A stretch of DNA of 64,000 nt from an uncultured Oscillospiraceae bacterium (GTDB lineage Bacteria > Bacillota > Clostridia > Oscillospirales > Oscillospiraceae), in contig CAKUMO010000011.1 in assembly GCA_934667815.1 (NCBI GenBank), positions 1 to 64,000 of the forward strand. Reading direction: 5' to 3'. The notes under the pieces are model-generated. The model did not search any database and had not been told where the DNA came from. It saw only the letters and a program-made list of their open reading frames with translations. The first letter of the stretch is position 1. Every line of letters begins with the position of its first letter. Shown one piece after another: positions 8,768-16,994 of this stretch. Position numbers and translations under genes: made by a program.

Positions 8768-9280
8768 ATGGGAATTGGATTTGAACAAACCGGAGAAAGA
8801 ACCGCGTACAAAGATATGTGCATCGTCTGTGGCGATGGAATTTTGAACATTCGGGCCGGTGCAATCATCATGAAAGACGGAAAGCTTTTGATGGTTGGCA
8901 ATGACAGAAACTATCTCTACTCCGTCGGAGGCAGGCTGAAATTCGGTGAAACAGCAGCAGAGGCTGTTGTTCGTGAGGTGTTTGAAGAAACAGGCGTCAA
9001 GATGGAAATCGACCGTCTTGGCTTTGTACATGAAAACTATTTCTATGGCGATGCGCCTTCCAATCAGAACAAGCTGATTTATGAGATTTCCTTTTTCTTC
9101 TATATGAAAGTGCCGGATACGTTTGTGCCGGTCAGTGATAGTTTCACTGAAGGAAACAGCAAAGAACGTTTGGTGTGGGTCGCGCTCGATGAGGACATTC
9201 AGATATACCCGGAATTTTTCAAAACCGAATTGAAAAATCCATCAGACACCGTAAAGTATTTCACGACAGACGGGAGATAA
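8768..9280 (+). CDS. NUDIX hydrolase
   Basis: This 170-residue protein carries a complete NUDIX box beginning GGRLKFGE near residue 56 and continuing REVFEETGV, matching GX5EX7REUXEEXGU. These enzymes cleave nucleoside diphosphates linked to another moiety, with Mg2+ bound by the box glutamates. The short N-terminal region has two cysteines (CIVCGDG) but no clear zinc finger. A strong AAAGGAG precedes the ATG at 8768. The gene has its own promoter and visibly lower GC and more A/T-ending codons than its neighbours, which suggests relatively recent acquisition. Substrate cannot be assigned. Confidence 0.85.
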   Translation: MGIGFEQTGERTAYKDMCIVCGDGILNIRAGAIIMKDGKLLMVGNDRNYLYSVGGRLKFGETAAEAVVREVFEETGVKMEIDRLGFVHENYFYGDAPSNQNKLIYEISFFFYMKVPDTFVPVSDSFTEGNSKERLVWVALDEDIQIYPEFFKTELKNPSDTVKYFTTDGR

Positions 9281-9436
9281 ACTGGCAGGAGCGGGATAAC
9301 TTCGATGCCGGACAACAGTAATCATAAGCGACGGATATGAGGGAACACCGGATTGCCTGAATTCCGCGAGCAGAAATATCCCTGACTCGTATTCCGAGCC
9401 GGAATGATGTTCAACGGTTTTTCTGCGTCGTTTGAC

Positions 9437-9465
9437 TTGCATTTTTTCAAAGAAGCGACTATAAT
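9437..9465 (+). promoter_or_regulatory. Promoter of the cysteine desulfidase-like gene
   Basis: TTGCAT (9437-9442), a 17-bp spacer and TATAAT (9460-9465). The predicted leader begins with a small perfect hairpin at 9481-9496 (GTCCCC, TGAA loop, GGGGAC) before the start codon. Confidence 0.5.
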
Positions 9466-9516
9466 GAAGAAAGAAAAACAGTCCCCTGAAGGGGACGGAC
9501 AGGACAGGTGAGCGCC

Positions 9517-10791
9517 ATGCTTGACGCCGGAATTGCGCAGAGATATATCGACATTTTGCACGAGGAGCTTGTGCTGGCCACGGGCTGCACGGAGCCGATC
9601 GCCATTGCTTACTGCGCGGCTACGCTGCAAGCGCTGTTGGGCTGCAAGGCAGAGCGTGTCGAAGCCGTCTTGAGCGGAAACATTCTGAAAAACGTCAAGA
9701 GTGTCGTTGTTCCGAACACTGGGGGCATGAAGGGCATCCGCCCGGCCATTGCCGCAGGCATGGCAGCCGGAGACGCAGGCAAGGGCTTGCAGGTCATTGC
9801 AGAGCTGCCTAAGGAAAAGCTTCCGTTACTGGAAGAATTTTTGAATACCACGCAGATTGATATTCTCTGCGGCGACTCGCCCTGCCGGCTGGACATCGAC
9901 CTTCGCGCATGGGGACAGGGGCACAGCGCCCGTGCACGCATCACAAATCACCACACGAATCTCGTTTATCTCGAGCGCGACGGCGAGGTGCTGCGCGAGT
10001 TTCCGGTCGTGGATGCGGCGGAGGAGCGCATGACGGACAAGTCCTGCCTGAATGTTGAGGATATTCTGCGTTTTGCCGATACGGTTCCGCTGGAAAAGGT
10101 TGAGGACGTGCTTCTTCGGCAGATCGAGATGAACTCGGCCATTGCCGAGGAGGGACTGCGCGGTGCGTGGGGCGCACAGATCGGCCGTATTCTGATGGAG
10201 GACTATGGCGGCGACCTCAAGCAGCAGGCCAAGGCATACGCCGCGGCAGGCTCGGACGCGCGCATGAGCGGCTGTGAGCTGCCGGTGGTTATCCTATCCG
10301 GTTCCGGCAATCAGGGCATCACCGCCTGCATGCCGGTCGTGACCTATGCAAAGCAGATCGGCGCGACGAAGGAGCAGCTCTGCCGTGCGCTCATCGTTTC
10401 CGACCTTGTGACCGTGCTGCAAAAGAACGGCATTGGCAGGCTTTCTGCTTACTGCGGCGCGATCTCTGCGGGCGTCGGCGCGGGCGCGGGCATCTGCTAT
10501 CTGCTCGGCGGCGGCTATTCCGCCGTGGCACATACCGTGGTCAATGCCGTGGCGATACTGTCCGGCACAATCTGCGACGGCGCGAAGCCGTCCTGCGCGG
10601 CCAAGATCGCCGCAGCCGTGGATGCGGGCATCATGGGCTACCGCATGTATCTGCATCACCGTGAGTTCCGTCATGGCGAGGGTATCGTCGGCGGGAGCGT
10701 GGAGGACACCATTGCCAATGTCGGCATTCTTGCCCAGCAGGGTATGCAGCAAACCGACCATACGATCCTTCGGATCATGTCCGAGGGTTGA
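9517..10791 (+). CDS. cyuA: L-cysteine desulfidase / serine dehydratase-like protein (CyuA, UPF0597 family)
   Basis: This 424-residue protein belongs to the UPF0597 / CyuA family, related to the alpha subunit of iron-sulfur L-serine dehydratases. Members break L-cysteine into pyruvate, ammonia and sulfide using an oxygen-sensitive 4Fe-4S cluster. Conserved cysteines are visible at residue 24 (ATGCTEPIA), in the YCGAISAGVGAGAGICY stretch and in TICDGAKPSC. The ATG at 9517 is preferred because AGGTGA sits five bases upstream; a GTG at 9508 in the same frame would have its ribosome binding site too close. A cytidylate-kinase-like gene follows after 26 bp. Cysteine as substrate is inferred from the family. 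Confidence 0.82.
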   Translation: MLDAGIAQRYIDILHEELVLATGCTEPIAIAYCAATLQALLGCKAERVEAVLSGNILKNVKSVVVPNTGGMKGIRPAIAAGMAAGDAGKGLQVIAELPKEKLPLLEEFLNTTQIDILCGDSPCRLDIDLRAWGQGHSARARITNHHTNLVYLERDGEVLREFPVVDAAEERMTDKSCLNVEDILRFADTVPLEKVEDVLLRQIEMNSAIAEEGLRGAWGAQIGRILMEDYGGDLKQQAKAYAAAGSDARMSGCELPVVILSGSGNQGITACMPVVTYAKQIGATKEQLCRALIVSDLVTVLQKNGIGRLSAYCGAISAGVGAGAGICYLLGGGYSAVAHTVVNAVAILSGTICDGAKPSCAAKIAAAVDAGIMGYRMYLHHREFRHGEGIVGGSVEDTIANVGILAQQGMQQTDHTILRIMSEG

Positions 10792-10817
10792 CATACATCT
10801 TGAATGGAGGGCTTTTT

Positions 10818-11414
10818 ATGAAACGTATCATTACCATCAGCCGTGAATTCGGCAGCGGCGGCAGAACCATCGGCCGCGAAGTCGCTGCGAAGCTGGGCTA
10901 TTCCTTCTTCGACCGTGAGCTGGTGGAGGAAGTGGCGAAGCGCAGCGGATTTTCGCAGGAATTCATTGAAGAAAACGGCGAATATGCCAACGCCCGCAGC
11001 AGTCTGCTGTTTTACTGGGCGACGGCCAAGCAGCACTCCATGGAGAATCTATCCATGCACGACCAGATCTACATCGTCCAGACCAAGATCATCGAGGAGT
11101 TGGCCGAAAAAGGGGACTGCGTGATCGTCGGACGCTGTGCGGACTATATCCTGCGTGAGCGCACGGACTGTCTGCATGCGTTTATCTGCGCAGATATGGC
11201 CAGCCGTGCAAAGCACATCGTGGAATATTACGGAGAAAAGGACAAGTCGCCGGAAAAGCGCCTTGCGGATAAAGATCAGAAGCGCAAAGTGTACTATAAG
11301 AACTACACCGGCCGCAATTGGGGTGAAGCGAAGAATTACGACATCTGCCTCAACAGCGGCGTTCTGGGCCTGGAAACCTGTGCCGAGCTGATCGAACAGG
11401 CGGCAAGAGCATAA
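10818..11414 (+). CDS. Cytidylate kinase-like family protein
   Basis: This 198-residue P-loop kinase-like protein starts MKRIITISREFGSGGRTIG, where GSGGRTIG takes the place of the nucleotide-binding loop seen in the Cytidylate_kin2 family common in Clostridia. It also has VIVGRCADYIL and a lid-like RLADKDQKRKVYYKNYTG segment. It is not the housekeeping Cmk; its substrate is unknown. The ATG at 10818 follows GGAGG at 10806-10810. It is probably co-transcribed with the desulfidase-like gene and ends at an intrinsic terminator. Confidence 0.8.
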   Translation: MKRIITISREFGSGGRTIGREVAAKLGYSFFDRELVEEVAKRSGFSQEFIEENGEYANARSSLLFYWATAKQHSMENLSMHDQIYIVQTKIIEELAEKGDCVIVGRCADYILRERTDCLHAFICADMASRAKHIVEYYGEKDKSPEKRLADKDQKRKVYYKNYTGRNWGEAKNYDICLNSGVLGLETCAELIEQAARA

Positions 11415-11420
11415 GCATAT

Positions 11421-11457
11421 TAAAACTGCTGGGATGGATACGATCCCAGCAGTTTTA
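11421..11457. terminator. Bidirectional terminator between convergent genes
   Basis: A perfect stem (AAAACTGCTGGGAT with its complement) spans 11422-11456 with A-tract before and T-tract after. It lies between the convergent kinase-like gene (plus) and the XRE gene (minus), so it can end both transcripts. Confidence 0.8.
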
Positions 11458-11472
11458 ATATGCGTTATTCGA

Positions 11473-11766
11473 TTACAGGCGAATCCGTCCGCCGATCAGA
11501 CGGCCGGTTGCTGCCAGACGCTCCGCGTCACGGCCTCTGGGCTCCAGAACGCCGTGTGCGCCGAGAACCATGAGGATGGCGAGATAAGTATCCCAGCCGA
11601 GGGGCGCAGCGCCGCGCTCCATCTCGGAGATCTTCTGACGGCTCTTGCCGACTGCGTCGCCAAGCTCAGCCTGAGACATACGCATCTTCTTGCGGTATGC
11701 GGGAAGCTCCTGGACGAGAGAGTTGATAAGTTCTTTCTGCTGATTGGTTTGCACAAATTGCGGCAT
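11473..11766 (-). CDS. Short XRE-family helix-turn-helix regulator
   Basis: This 97-residue protein has an HTH_3 / Cro-C1 type DNA-binding domain at about residues 24-75 (RKKMRMSQAELGDAVGKSRQKISEMERG). The C-terminal tail is rich in Arg and Gly and has no ligand-binding domain. The frame is open for over 100 codons upstream, but the ATG at 11766 has CAGGGA upstream and lies about 95 bp downstream of a good promoter; the extension would run through that promoter. Target genes are unknown. It is monocistronic and ends at the bidirectional terminator. Confidence 0.8.
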   Translation of the reverse strand: MPQFVQTNQQKELINSLVQELPAYRKKMRMSQAELGDAVGKSRQKISEMERGAAPLGWDTYLAILMVLGAHGVLEPRGRDAERLAATGRLIGGRIRL

Positions 11767-11860
11767 AACATTCCCTGCTTTCTTTATTTTTTTAATCCGG
11801 CCTGCGGTGGCTCTGGCGATCTGAAAGATGCTGTGCAGCAAGTTCCACATCACATAATAA

Positions 11861-11889
11861 ATTATAGCACGTGTTTCGAGTTTTGTAAA
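11861..11889 (-). promoter_or_regulatory. Promoter of the XRE regulator gene
   Basis: Minus-strand TTTACA (11884-11889), a 17-bp spacer and TATAAT (11861-11866). Confidence 0.6.
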
Positions 11890-12100
11890 CCTCTTTCCTC
11901 CGAATAATTTATAATTTTTTATGAATATTTTACGCTTTTTGTCAGAAAAAGCGTCCTGTAAATGTCCACTGCACGGAAACAGATTTGGTATATGAAATAA
12001 ACTATGTTTCAATTTCTGCATGGAAACGATTCCAATGCAGTGCACGCTGTGCGGACGCAGTGTGAGATGAAAATATACAGAAATTGTGCATACTATGAGT

Positions 12101-12144
12101 AAATATACAACTCGCCTGCCGGATTCCGAAGAACGGCAGGCGAG
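12101..12144 (-). terminator. Intrinsic terminator after the GT/CsaB-lipoprotein operon
   Basis: An 11-bp perfect stem (12111-12121 with 12134-12144) is followed on the minus strand by TTGTATATTT. Confidence 0.65.
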
Positions 12145-12183
12145 CTGTAAAATTGCCAAATGATATTCGTGAATAAAAATGTA

Positions 12184-12555
12184 TCAGGAGGCGAAGCCAT
12201 GTGTAAATACGGCCTCGTAGTGTGCACCGTCCTCGACGGGTGTTTCCTGCATCCCGGCAGACAGGCTTTCGCCATCCTTGCTGATGCACCACCAGGATTC
12301 ATTGTCGCTCCAATCAGCGTATTCGCCATCTATGGTGTCATAGAGACCGGGACTCTGCGCACTTTCCGAGATCAGGCCCTCTTTTGTCAGCGCCTGCGCC
12401 AGCGTTTCGGCATCGGTGGTGATCTCAAAGGTCTTGACCGAGCCGTCGTCGTGCGTGACCTCAAAGGTGAAATCCTTTGTGTCACCCTTGGTGGCACAGG
12501 CCGCCAGCGAGACGACAAGCAGCAAGGCAAGAAAAATTGCGGCAAAACGTTTCAT
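12184..12555 (-). CDS. DUF4430-type lipoprotein
   Basis: This 123-residue secreted protein has a signal peptide ending in a lipobox (LAAC, Cys20). The mature part resembles DUF4430, a small domain related to the C-terminal part of transcobalamin-type proteins: ETLAQALTKEGLI, then WWCISKDGE and a conserved GAHYEAVFTHG end. It is predicted to be anchored to the outer face of the membrane. The start is the ATG at 12555, with AAGGAG eight bases upstream. It lies 14 bp downstream of the GT-CsaB gene, so the two probably share a transcript. Ligand and function are unknown; a link to cell-surface polysaccharide is only suggested by position. Confidence 0.78.
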   Translation of the reverse strand: MKRFAAIFLALLLVVSLAACATKGDTKDFTFEVTHDDGSVKTFEITTDAETLAQALTKEGLISESAQSPGLYDTIDGEYADWSDNESWWCISKDGESLSAGMQETPVEDGAHYEAVFTHGFAS

Positions 12556-12569
12556 AAAATGGACTCCTT

Positions 12570-14801
12570 TCAAAAGTCGGGGATTTCGTCTTCCTCAAGA
12601 AGACTTCTTAAAATGTCCTCGTTCCTCTCCGCAAGGCGGCGAAGGTGGCGGATATTTTCCTTTTCAAAGCGGCGCTCGGCCAGAGCGGCATCGATCAGGT
12701 CGCAGAGTGCGGCAGCGTTCGTCTCCTGAAGCGTCAGATACAGATCTTGACCGAGGTGATCCAGAAATGCGCTGACCTTCGGATCATAGACAACGCCGAC
12801 CAGCGGAACGCCCTGACCCGAGGCAAAGACCAGCGCATGCAGCCGCATGGAAATGACGATGCTCATGCGGTGAATGAGCGCCAGAATTTCACCGCCGCTG
12901 GCGCCTGCCTGTAAAATCAGATACGGACAGTGCAGCTTCTGGGCGACGGCGGTCAGAATGGGCATGTCCTGCGCTTGCTCCATGGAGTACAGCAGGGGAA
13001 TCAGCCCGTAATCGCGATAAAGGTATTCTGCTGTCGATGCGAAGGCGGCAAGGTGTGTTTCTGCACCGGGCCATTGCCGCAGGGCAAGCATGGCGTAGCG
13101 TCGGCCGTCCTCCACGCCGCAGCGCAGCAGATAGCTCTGCGCGGCATCCGGCGGCAGGGGCTTGCTCAAAAGCGCGGGGTCGGCCGTGACATGGATGCGC
13201 GGGACGGTTACTCCCTGATTTTCCAGAAAGTCGGCAGAATATTCATCGCGCACGGTGATGACGTCCGCACAGCGGTCGAGCACACGCGCGGTGCGCCGGC
13301 GGTTAGCCTCCTTCTGAATCGGGCCGACGCCGCAGCCGTAGAGCATGACGCGGCAGCCCGCAAGGTGTGCCAACCAGATCGTAAGAAGGTAATACCATAA
13401 GGAGCGTGAGCTGGTCAGATCCTGCAAAAGCGTTCCGCCGCCGCTGAGAAAAATCTCCGAGCGGCGCAGCAGAAAAAACAGCGGCAGGATCCGGAATGAA
13501 TGCAGAGAGCTGACGCGTGCGCCGAGGCGCGTATGCTTCGGATCGCGGCTGAGTGCGCAGATTGGAAGATCGGGATCGACATTCTTGAGCTGGGCGACGA
13601 TGGCCTCCAGAATCGCGTTGTCGCCGCCGTTTCCGAGGCCGTAGGCACCGCTGATGACCGCGCCGTCGCGCAGCAGGGGAGGACGCGCCGCCCGCCGGAT
13701 GATGATTTCGTAGTACTTTTTCTGCGTGTGCACCATCGTGTCAAACGAAAACATCCGACGCGCCTTTTCATAAAGCGCATCTCCCATTTGACGTCTTGCC
13801 TGCGGATGCGCGGCAAAGTAGCAGATGTGCTGCGCGAGTTTGTCCGCATCCCGCGGCGAAAACAGCAGACCGTTTACGCCGTCGTCAATAAGATAGGGAA
13901 TCCCGCCGACGTCTGTGGAGATCGTCGCGCAGTGCATCCGTGCGCCCTCGGTCAGAGCATAGGGAAAGGTTTCGGAAAGGGAGGTGAGAAGATTCACATC
14001 CAGCGCATGGTAGAACGCGTTGATCTCCTTCAGCCAGCCTGCGAACACGACGGTTCCGGGCGGGCAGAGCTTTGCCGCAAGCGCACGCATCTCCGCCTCC
14101 TGCGGCCCGTCGCCGGCAATGACCAGACGAAGGTGGGGGTATGTCTGCAAGGCTCTGGAGAATGCGCGTATGAGCGTTGCCATGTCTTTCAGGGGAGAAA
14201 TCCGCGTGGCAATGCCAAAGACCACGCTGTCCGGCTCCAGCGTCACGCCCAGAGTGCGCAGATACTCCGCACGGTCGGGATATTCGGGCTGAAAGGAAAA
14301 GTCTATCCCGTTGTAGAGCGTGAAAATGTGCTGCGGGTCGAAGCCGCGCGAGATTAAAAGCTGCGACATCCCGTCCGAAACACCGATCCACGCGTCCAAA
14401 CGGCGCAGAGAGAGCTTGTTGATCGTGCCGTAGGTGAGTGCGGCCAATGGCCTTCCCATATAGTCCAGACGGTAGTCACTGTGCAGCGTAGAGATCACGG
14501 GAATGCCCGCGCGTCTGCGCAACAGCACGCCCATGAGATTTGCGCGTGCGCCGTGACAGTGAATGAGCTGGTAGCCGTCGTGGCGGATCATGGCGAGAAT
14601 GCGGCGGCGCACGGAAAACAGGGAGCCGTCGCACAGAACGGTGGTGGGAATGCCCAGCCGCCGCGCCTCCCGCGCGAAGTCTCCCTCGAAAAAGCAGATC
14701 AGATGCACGTTTTCCGTTTTGTTCAGACCATCCAACAGCGACAGAACGTGCGTTTTCGCACCGCCGATGTCGCCGCCGGAGATCATGTGGATGATTTTCA
14801 T
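12570..14801 (-). CDS. csaB: Fusion of a family-4 glycosyltransferase and CsaB-type polysaccharide pyruvyltransferase
   Basis: This 743-residue protein has two enzyme domains. Residues 1-370 form a GT-B family-4 glycosyltransferase (ISGGDIGGAKTHVLSLL at the N-terminus, AGDGPQ near 229, and an EX7E motif in SETFPYALTEGA, Glu277/Glu285). Residues 380-735 match CsaB-type pyruvyltransferases (GAYGLGNGGDNAIL near 385, LSGGGTLLQD, YGCGVGPI). CsaB ketal-pyruvylates secondary cell-wall polysaccharide, which in other Firmicutes anchors SLH-domain proteins. The fusion implies sugar transfer and pyruvylation of the same wall polymer on the cytoplasmic side. A promoter lies just upstream and a lipoprotein gene follows. 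Domain calls are strong; the polymer is inferred. Confidence 0.85.
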   Translation of the reverse strand: MKIIHMISGGDIGGAKTHVLSLLDGLNKTENVHLICFFEGDFAREARRLGIPTTVLCDGSLFSVRRRILAMIRHDGYQLIHCHGARANLMGVLLRRRAGIPVISTLHSDYRLDYMGRPLAALTYGTINKLSLRRLDAWIGVSDGMSQLLISRGFDPQHIFTLYNGIDFSFQPEYPDRAEYLRTLGVTLEPDSVVFGIATRISPLKDMATLIRAFSRALQTYPHLRLVIAGDGPQEAEMRALAAKLCPPGTVVFAGWLKEINAFYHALDVNLLTSLSETFPYALTEGARMHCATISTDVGGIPYLIDDGVNGLLFSPRDADKLAQHICYFAAHPQARRQMGDALYEKARRMFSFDTMVHTQKKYYEIIIRRAARPPLLRDGAVISGAYGLGNGGDNAILEAIVAQLKNVDPDLPICALSRDPKHTRLGARVSSLHSFRILPLFFLLRRSEIFLSGGGTLLQDLTSSRSLWYYLLTIWLAHLAGCRVMLYGCGVGPIQKEANRRRTARVLDRCADVITVRDEYSADFLENQGVTVPRIHVTADPALLSKPLPPDAAQSYLLRCGVEDGRRYAMLALRQWPGAETHLAAFASTAEYLYRDYGLIPLLYSMEQAQDMPILTAVAQKLHCPYLILQAGASGGEILALIHRMSIVISMRLHALVFASGQGVPLVGVVYDPKVSAFLDHLGQDLYLTLQETNAAALCDLIDAALAERRFEKENIRHLRRLAERNEDILRSLLEEDEIPDF

Positions 14802-14832
14802 TCTCTCACGATCCTAAAAGCCGATTGACGCT

Positions 14833-14861
14833 ATTATAATATATTTCGCGGAAATAAGCAA
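14833..14861 (-). promoter_or_regulatory. Promoter of the GT-CsaB gene
   Basis: Minus-strand TTGCTT (14856-14861), a 17-bp spacer and TATAAT (14833-14838), divergent from the tRNA-Gly promoter. Confidence 0.55.
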
Positions 14862-14886
14862 TCGAAACTTCTTGCAGAAAAAAAGA

Positions 14887-14915
14887 TTGATTTTTCGCTT
14901 GTGAGCTGTTATAAT
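14887..14915 (+). promoter_or_regulatory. Promoter of tRNA-Gly
   Basis: TTGATT (14887-14892), a 17-bp spacer and TATAAT (14910-14915), ending ten bases before the mature tRNA. Confidence 0.65.
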
Positions 14916-14924
14916 AAACGCAAT

Positions 14925-14998
14925 GCAGGTGTAGTTCATCGGTAGAACATCAGCTTCCCAAGCTGAATAGGGGGGTTCGATTCCCCTCACCTGCTCCA
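14925..14998 (+). tRNA. tRNA-Gly (anticodon CCC)
   Basis: The acceptor stem GCAGGTG (14925-14931) pairs with CACCTGC (14988-14994). The anticodon stem TCAGC/GCTGA encloses the loop TTCCCAA with CCC at 14957-14959. The T-arm has the loop TTCGATT. The discriminator is T14995 and the CCA end is encoded (14996-14998). It reads GGG codons. Confidence 0.95.
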
Positions 14999-15003
14999 AA
15001 AAG

Positions 15004-15035
15004 CGGCAGGCATCGAGAGATGCCTGCCGTTTCTT
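15004..15035. terminator. Bidirectional terminator shared by tRNA-Gly and the methyltransferase gene
   Basis: A perfect 10-bp stem (15004-15013 with 15020-15029) is followed by TTTCTT on the plus strand and by CTTTTT on the minus strand. The methyltransferase stop codon (15034-15036) lies in the plus-strand T-tract side, so one hairpin serves both convergent transcripts. Confidence 0.75.
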
Positions 15036-15618
15036 ATCGTTTTGTCCCGGCAACCTGATACATTCGCTCGTCCGAGACGATCACGTCCACGTCGAACCAG
15101 CGGCGCAGCAGCGCGGCCAGCTCGTCTTCGTGCATCAGCTCGACGGAGACCTTGCTCGCACTGCCGGAATGGTGCCGGTCGAGCATGGCGCGGCTCATGC
15201 CGTGGGCAATGCAGACGCGTCCGCCCGGTTTGGTAACGGCGGCGAGCTTTTCCAGCAGCCGTTCCGGCTCGGAAAAGTGCGGAAATGCGTTGTAAACCAT
15301 GCAAATATCGAATTTCTGCGCAAAAGGCTCCGTTTCCACGTCGCCGCAGATGAGCTTCACGCGTTCCTGCGGAAACTTTGCGCTTGCGCAGCGGATCATC
15401 TCGGGAGAAATGTCGATCCCCGTCACACTGTGCACGCCGCGTGCGAGGTAGTCAGGGATCAAGACGCCCGTGCCGCAGGCGACATCCAGCACGTCCGCGC
15501 CGGAAAAATCGCCTACATTCTGCAAGATCTGCGCGATGACGGCCTCGTTGCGCACCATGCCCTTGTCCCAGTCCGGTGCGCAGCGGTCAAAAAATTCGAT
15601 GACGTCCTGCTTGCTCAC
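15034..15618 (-). CDS. Class I SAM-dependent methyltransferase at the end of an ECF transporter operon
   Basis: This 194-residue protein has the UbiE/COQ5-like fold: SAM-binding motif LDVACGTGVLIPDYL near residue 43, acidic VTGIDISPEM, then GDVETEPF and a VTKPGGRVCIAH strand. Start is GTG at 15618, with AGGTGA six bases upstream. It is the last gene of a five-gene minus-strand operon, 11 bp after the substrate-binding membrane subunit of an ECF transporter. That placement suggests it methylates the imported compound or a product made from it, but the substrate cannot be read from the sequence. Confidence 0.82.
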   Translation of the reverse strand: MSKQDVIEFFDRCAPDWDKGMVRNEAVIAQILQNVGDFSGADVLDVACGTGVLIPDYLARGVHSVTGIDISPEMIRCASAKFPQERVKLICGDVETEPFAQKFDICMVYNAFPHFSEPERLLEKLAAVTKPGGRVCIAHGMSRAMLDRHHSGSASKVSVELMHEDELAALLRRWFDVDVIVSDERMYQVAGTKR

Positions 15619-15629
15619 GGTGCTTCACC

Positions 15630-16175
15630 TCAGTTTTTCGGATAGCGCTCGGGAATAAGATGGGCCTTCATCAGTGCGAAAACCACGCTGGGAAGGAGCA
15701 CGAGCTGAATGAGCGTGCCGGGCCAGCTCGTCACAACGTAGCCGGAGACCCACGCGGTCATGGAATATGCACCCTTCGAGAAGATGAGCGCCTGCAACAG
15801 ACCGGCGACGACGCGACCGCAGAGCAGTGCGGCGATCAGGCTGATGTAGAGATCGGCATAGGTGTTCTTGGTGCGGATAAAGCGCATCATCAGGCCGGAA
15901 ACACAGCCGTAGACGGCAAGCTCAAGCATCATGGACGGCAGCATTGCCGCGGGAGGCATGCTGGTGAGCAGAGACGAGAGCGCAGGGCCTGCGAGGCCGC
16001 ACAGCAGGCCGTACTGCCAGCCGCAGATCAGACCGCAGAGGAATACCGGAAGATGCATCGGCAGGAAAACGCGTCCCGCGTTCTGCACACCGTGGAACAG
16101 CAGTGGCACGACGTAGCACAGCGCGATGCAGACGGCTGTGATGATAGACTTCTTGACAACGGACATTTTCTTCAT
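15630..16175 (-). CDS. ECF transporter substrate-specific (S) component
   Basis: This 181-residue integral membrane protein has about six hydrophobic segments and the features of ECF S-components: a basic N-terminus with small-residue helix 1 (KKSIITAVCIALCYVVPLL), a conserved MHLPVFLCGLICGW loop and a GPALSSLLT segment. It binds the vitamin or metal taken up through the EcfA1A2T module encoded directly upstream. The vitamin is not certain; pantothenate- or cobalamin-type are candidates from general resemblance only. AAAGGAG lies eight bases before the ATG at 16175. Confidence 0.8.
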   Translation of the reverse strand: MKKMSVVKKSIITAVCIALCYVVPLLFHGVQNAGRVFLPMHLPVFLCGLICGWQYGLLCGLAGPALSSLLTSMPPAAMLPSMMLELAVYGCVSGLMMRFIRTKNTYADLYISLIAALLCGRVVAGLLQALIFSKGAYSMTAWVSGYVVTSWPGTLIQLVLLPSVVFALMKAHLIPERYPKN

Positions 16176-16196
16176 GATGTTTTCTCCTTTGTTATG

Positions 16197-16994
16197 TTAA
16201 ATAAAATGAAGAACAAGGGTGATTGCGCAGAGCGCGGTGCAGGCGCCCAGAGCGGCCCACGCGGACGCGGGCAGGGGAACGGACCTTCTGCGCGTGCGGT
16301 ATTTTGCACCGCGGTAGCCGCGTGCCTCCATGGCGGTGGCCAGCTCGTCTGCACGCTGAAAAGCGGAGAGGAAAACCGGAACGATCAGCGGCAGCATCGC
16401 CGCTGCGCGTTCGTGCAGACGGCGGCTTTCAAACCGTGCACCGCGCGCAGTCTGCGCTTTTTTGATGGTGTCGGTTTCCTCCAGAAGCGTGGGGATGAAC
16501 TGAATGGCGACGGAGAGAATCATGGCGATCTCATCGGCGGGGAGACGGACATAGCGCAGCGGCGCAAGCAGGCTTTGCAGCGCACCGGTCAGCTCCAGCG
16601 GCTTGGTCGTCTGCGTGAGGATGTTGTTGAAAATCATGATGGGCACGATGGTGAAAATGACTTTCAGACCCTGTACGATGCCCTGAATGCTCAGGGTGAA
16701 GATCCACCATTTCCAAAGCGGCGTGTCCGCGGTGTAAAACAGCGCGTTGGTCAGAAAGACCATCAGGTACAGCAGCCACAGCCGCGCGACCGCGCCCAGC
16801 ACGAGCCGCAGGCGCAGCCGCCCGAAAATCAGCAGCGCCAGCAGCGAGGCTGCGACGGCCAGATAGGCCGCGGGGCAGTTTGCGGCAATGACCGCAACGG
16901 TGAACAGCAGGAGGCAAAGCAGCTTTGCACGTGCATCCAGCCGGTATAAGAAGCCGTCGCCGGGGACGTATTGGCCGGTAAAATGATTATTCAT
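16197..16994 (-). CDS. ecfT: ECF transporter transmembrane component EcfT
   Basis: This 265-residue protein is the membrane scaffold that couples ATPase motion to the S-component. It starts with the conserved GQYVPGDGFLYRLDARAKLL block, has several membrane helices, and carries two cytoplasmic coupling motifs: ARG in QTARGARF and ARG in MEARGYRGAKYR. The ATG at 16994 overlaps the end of the upstream ecfA gene, which supports translational coupling. Confidence 0.92.
   Translation of the reverse strand: MNNHFTGQYVPGDGFLYRLDARAKLLCLLLFTVAVIAANCPAAYLAVAASLLALLIFGRLRLRLVLGAVARLWLLYLMVFLTNALFYTADTPLWKWWIFTLSIQGIVQGLKVIFTIVPIMIFNNILTQTTKPLELTGALQSLLAPLRYVRLPADEIAMILSVAIQFIPTLLEETDTIKKAQTARGARFESRRLHERAAAMLPLIVPVFLSAFQRADELATAMEARGYRGAKYRTRRRSVPLPASAWAALGACTALCAITLVLHFI

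Larger units (their letters stand above)
11767..12183. other. Intergenic region, 417 bp
   Basis: This gap holds the promoter of the XRE gene (11861-11889) on one side and the terminator of the lipoprotein operon (12101-12144) on the other. The stretch between about 11890 and 12100 is A/T-rich, and no gene, riboswitch or repeat was recognised in it. Confidence 0.6.

Noticed and set aside
14814..15053. Minus-strand frame over tRNA-Gly with an RGIEPPYSAWEADV-like string.
   Set aside because: It is the antisense translation of the tRNA and its flanks; the tRNA has full cloverleaf pairing and its own promoter and terminator.
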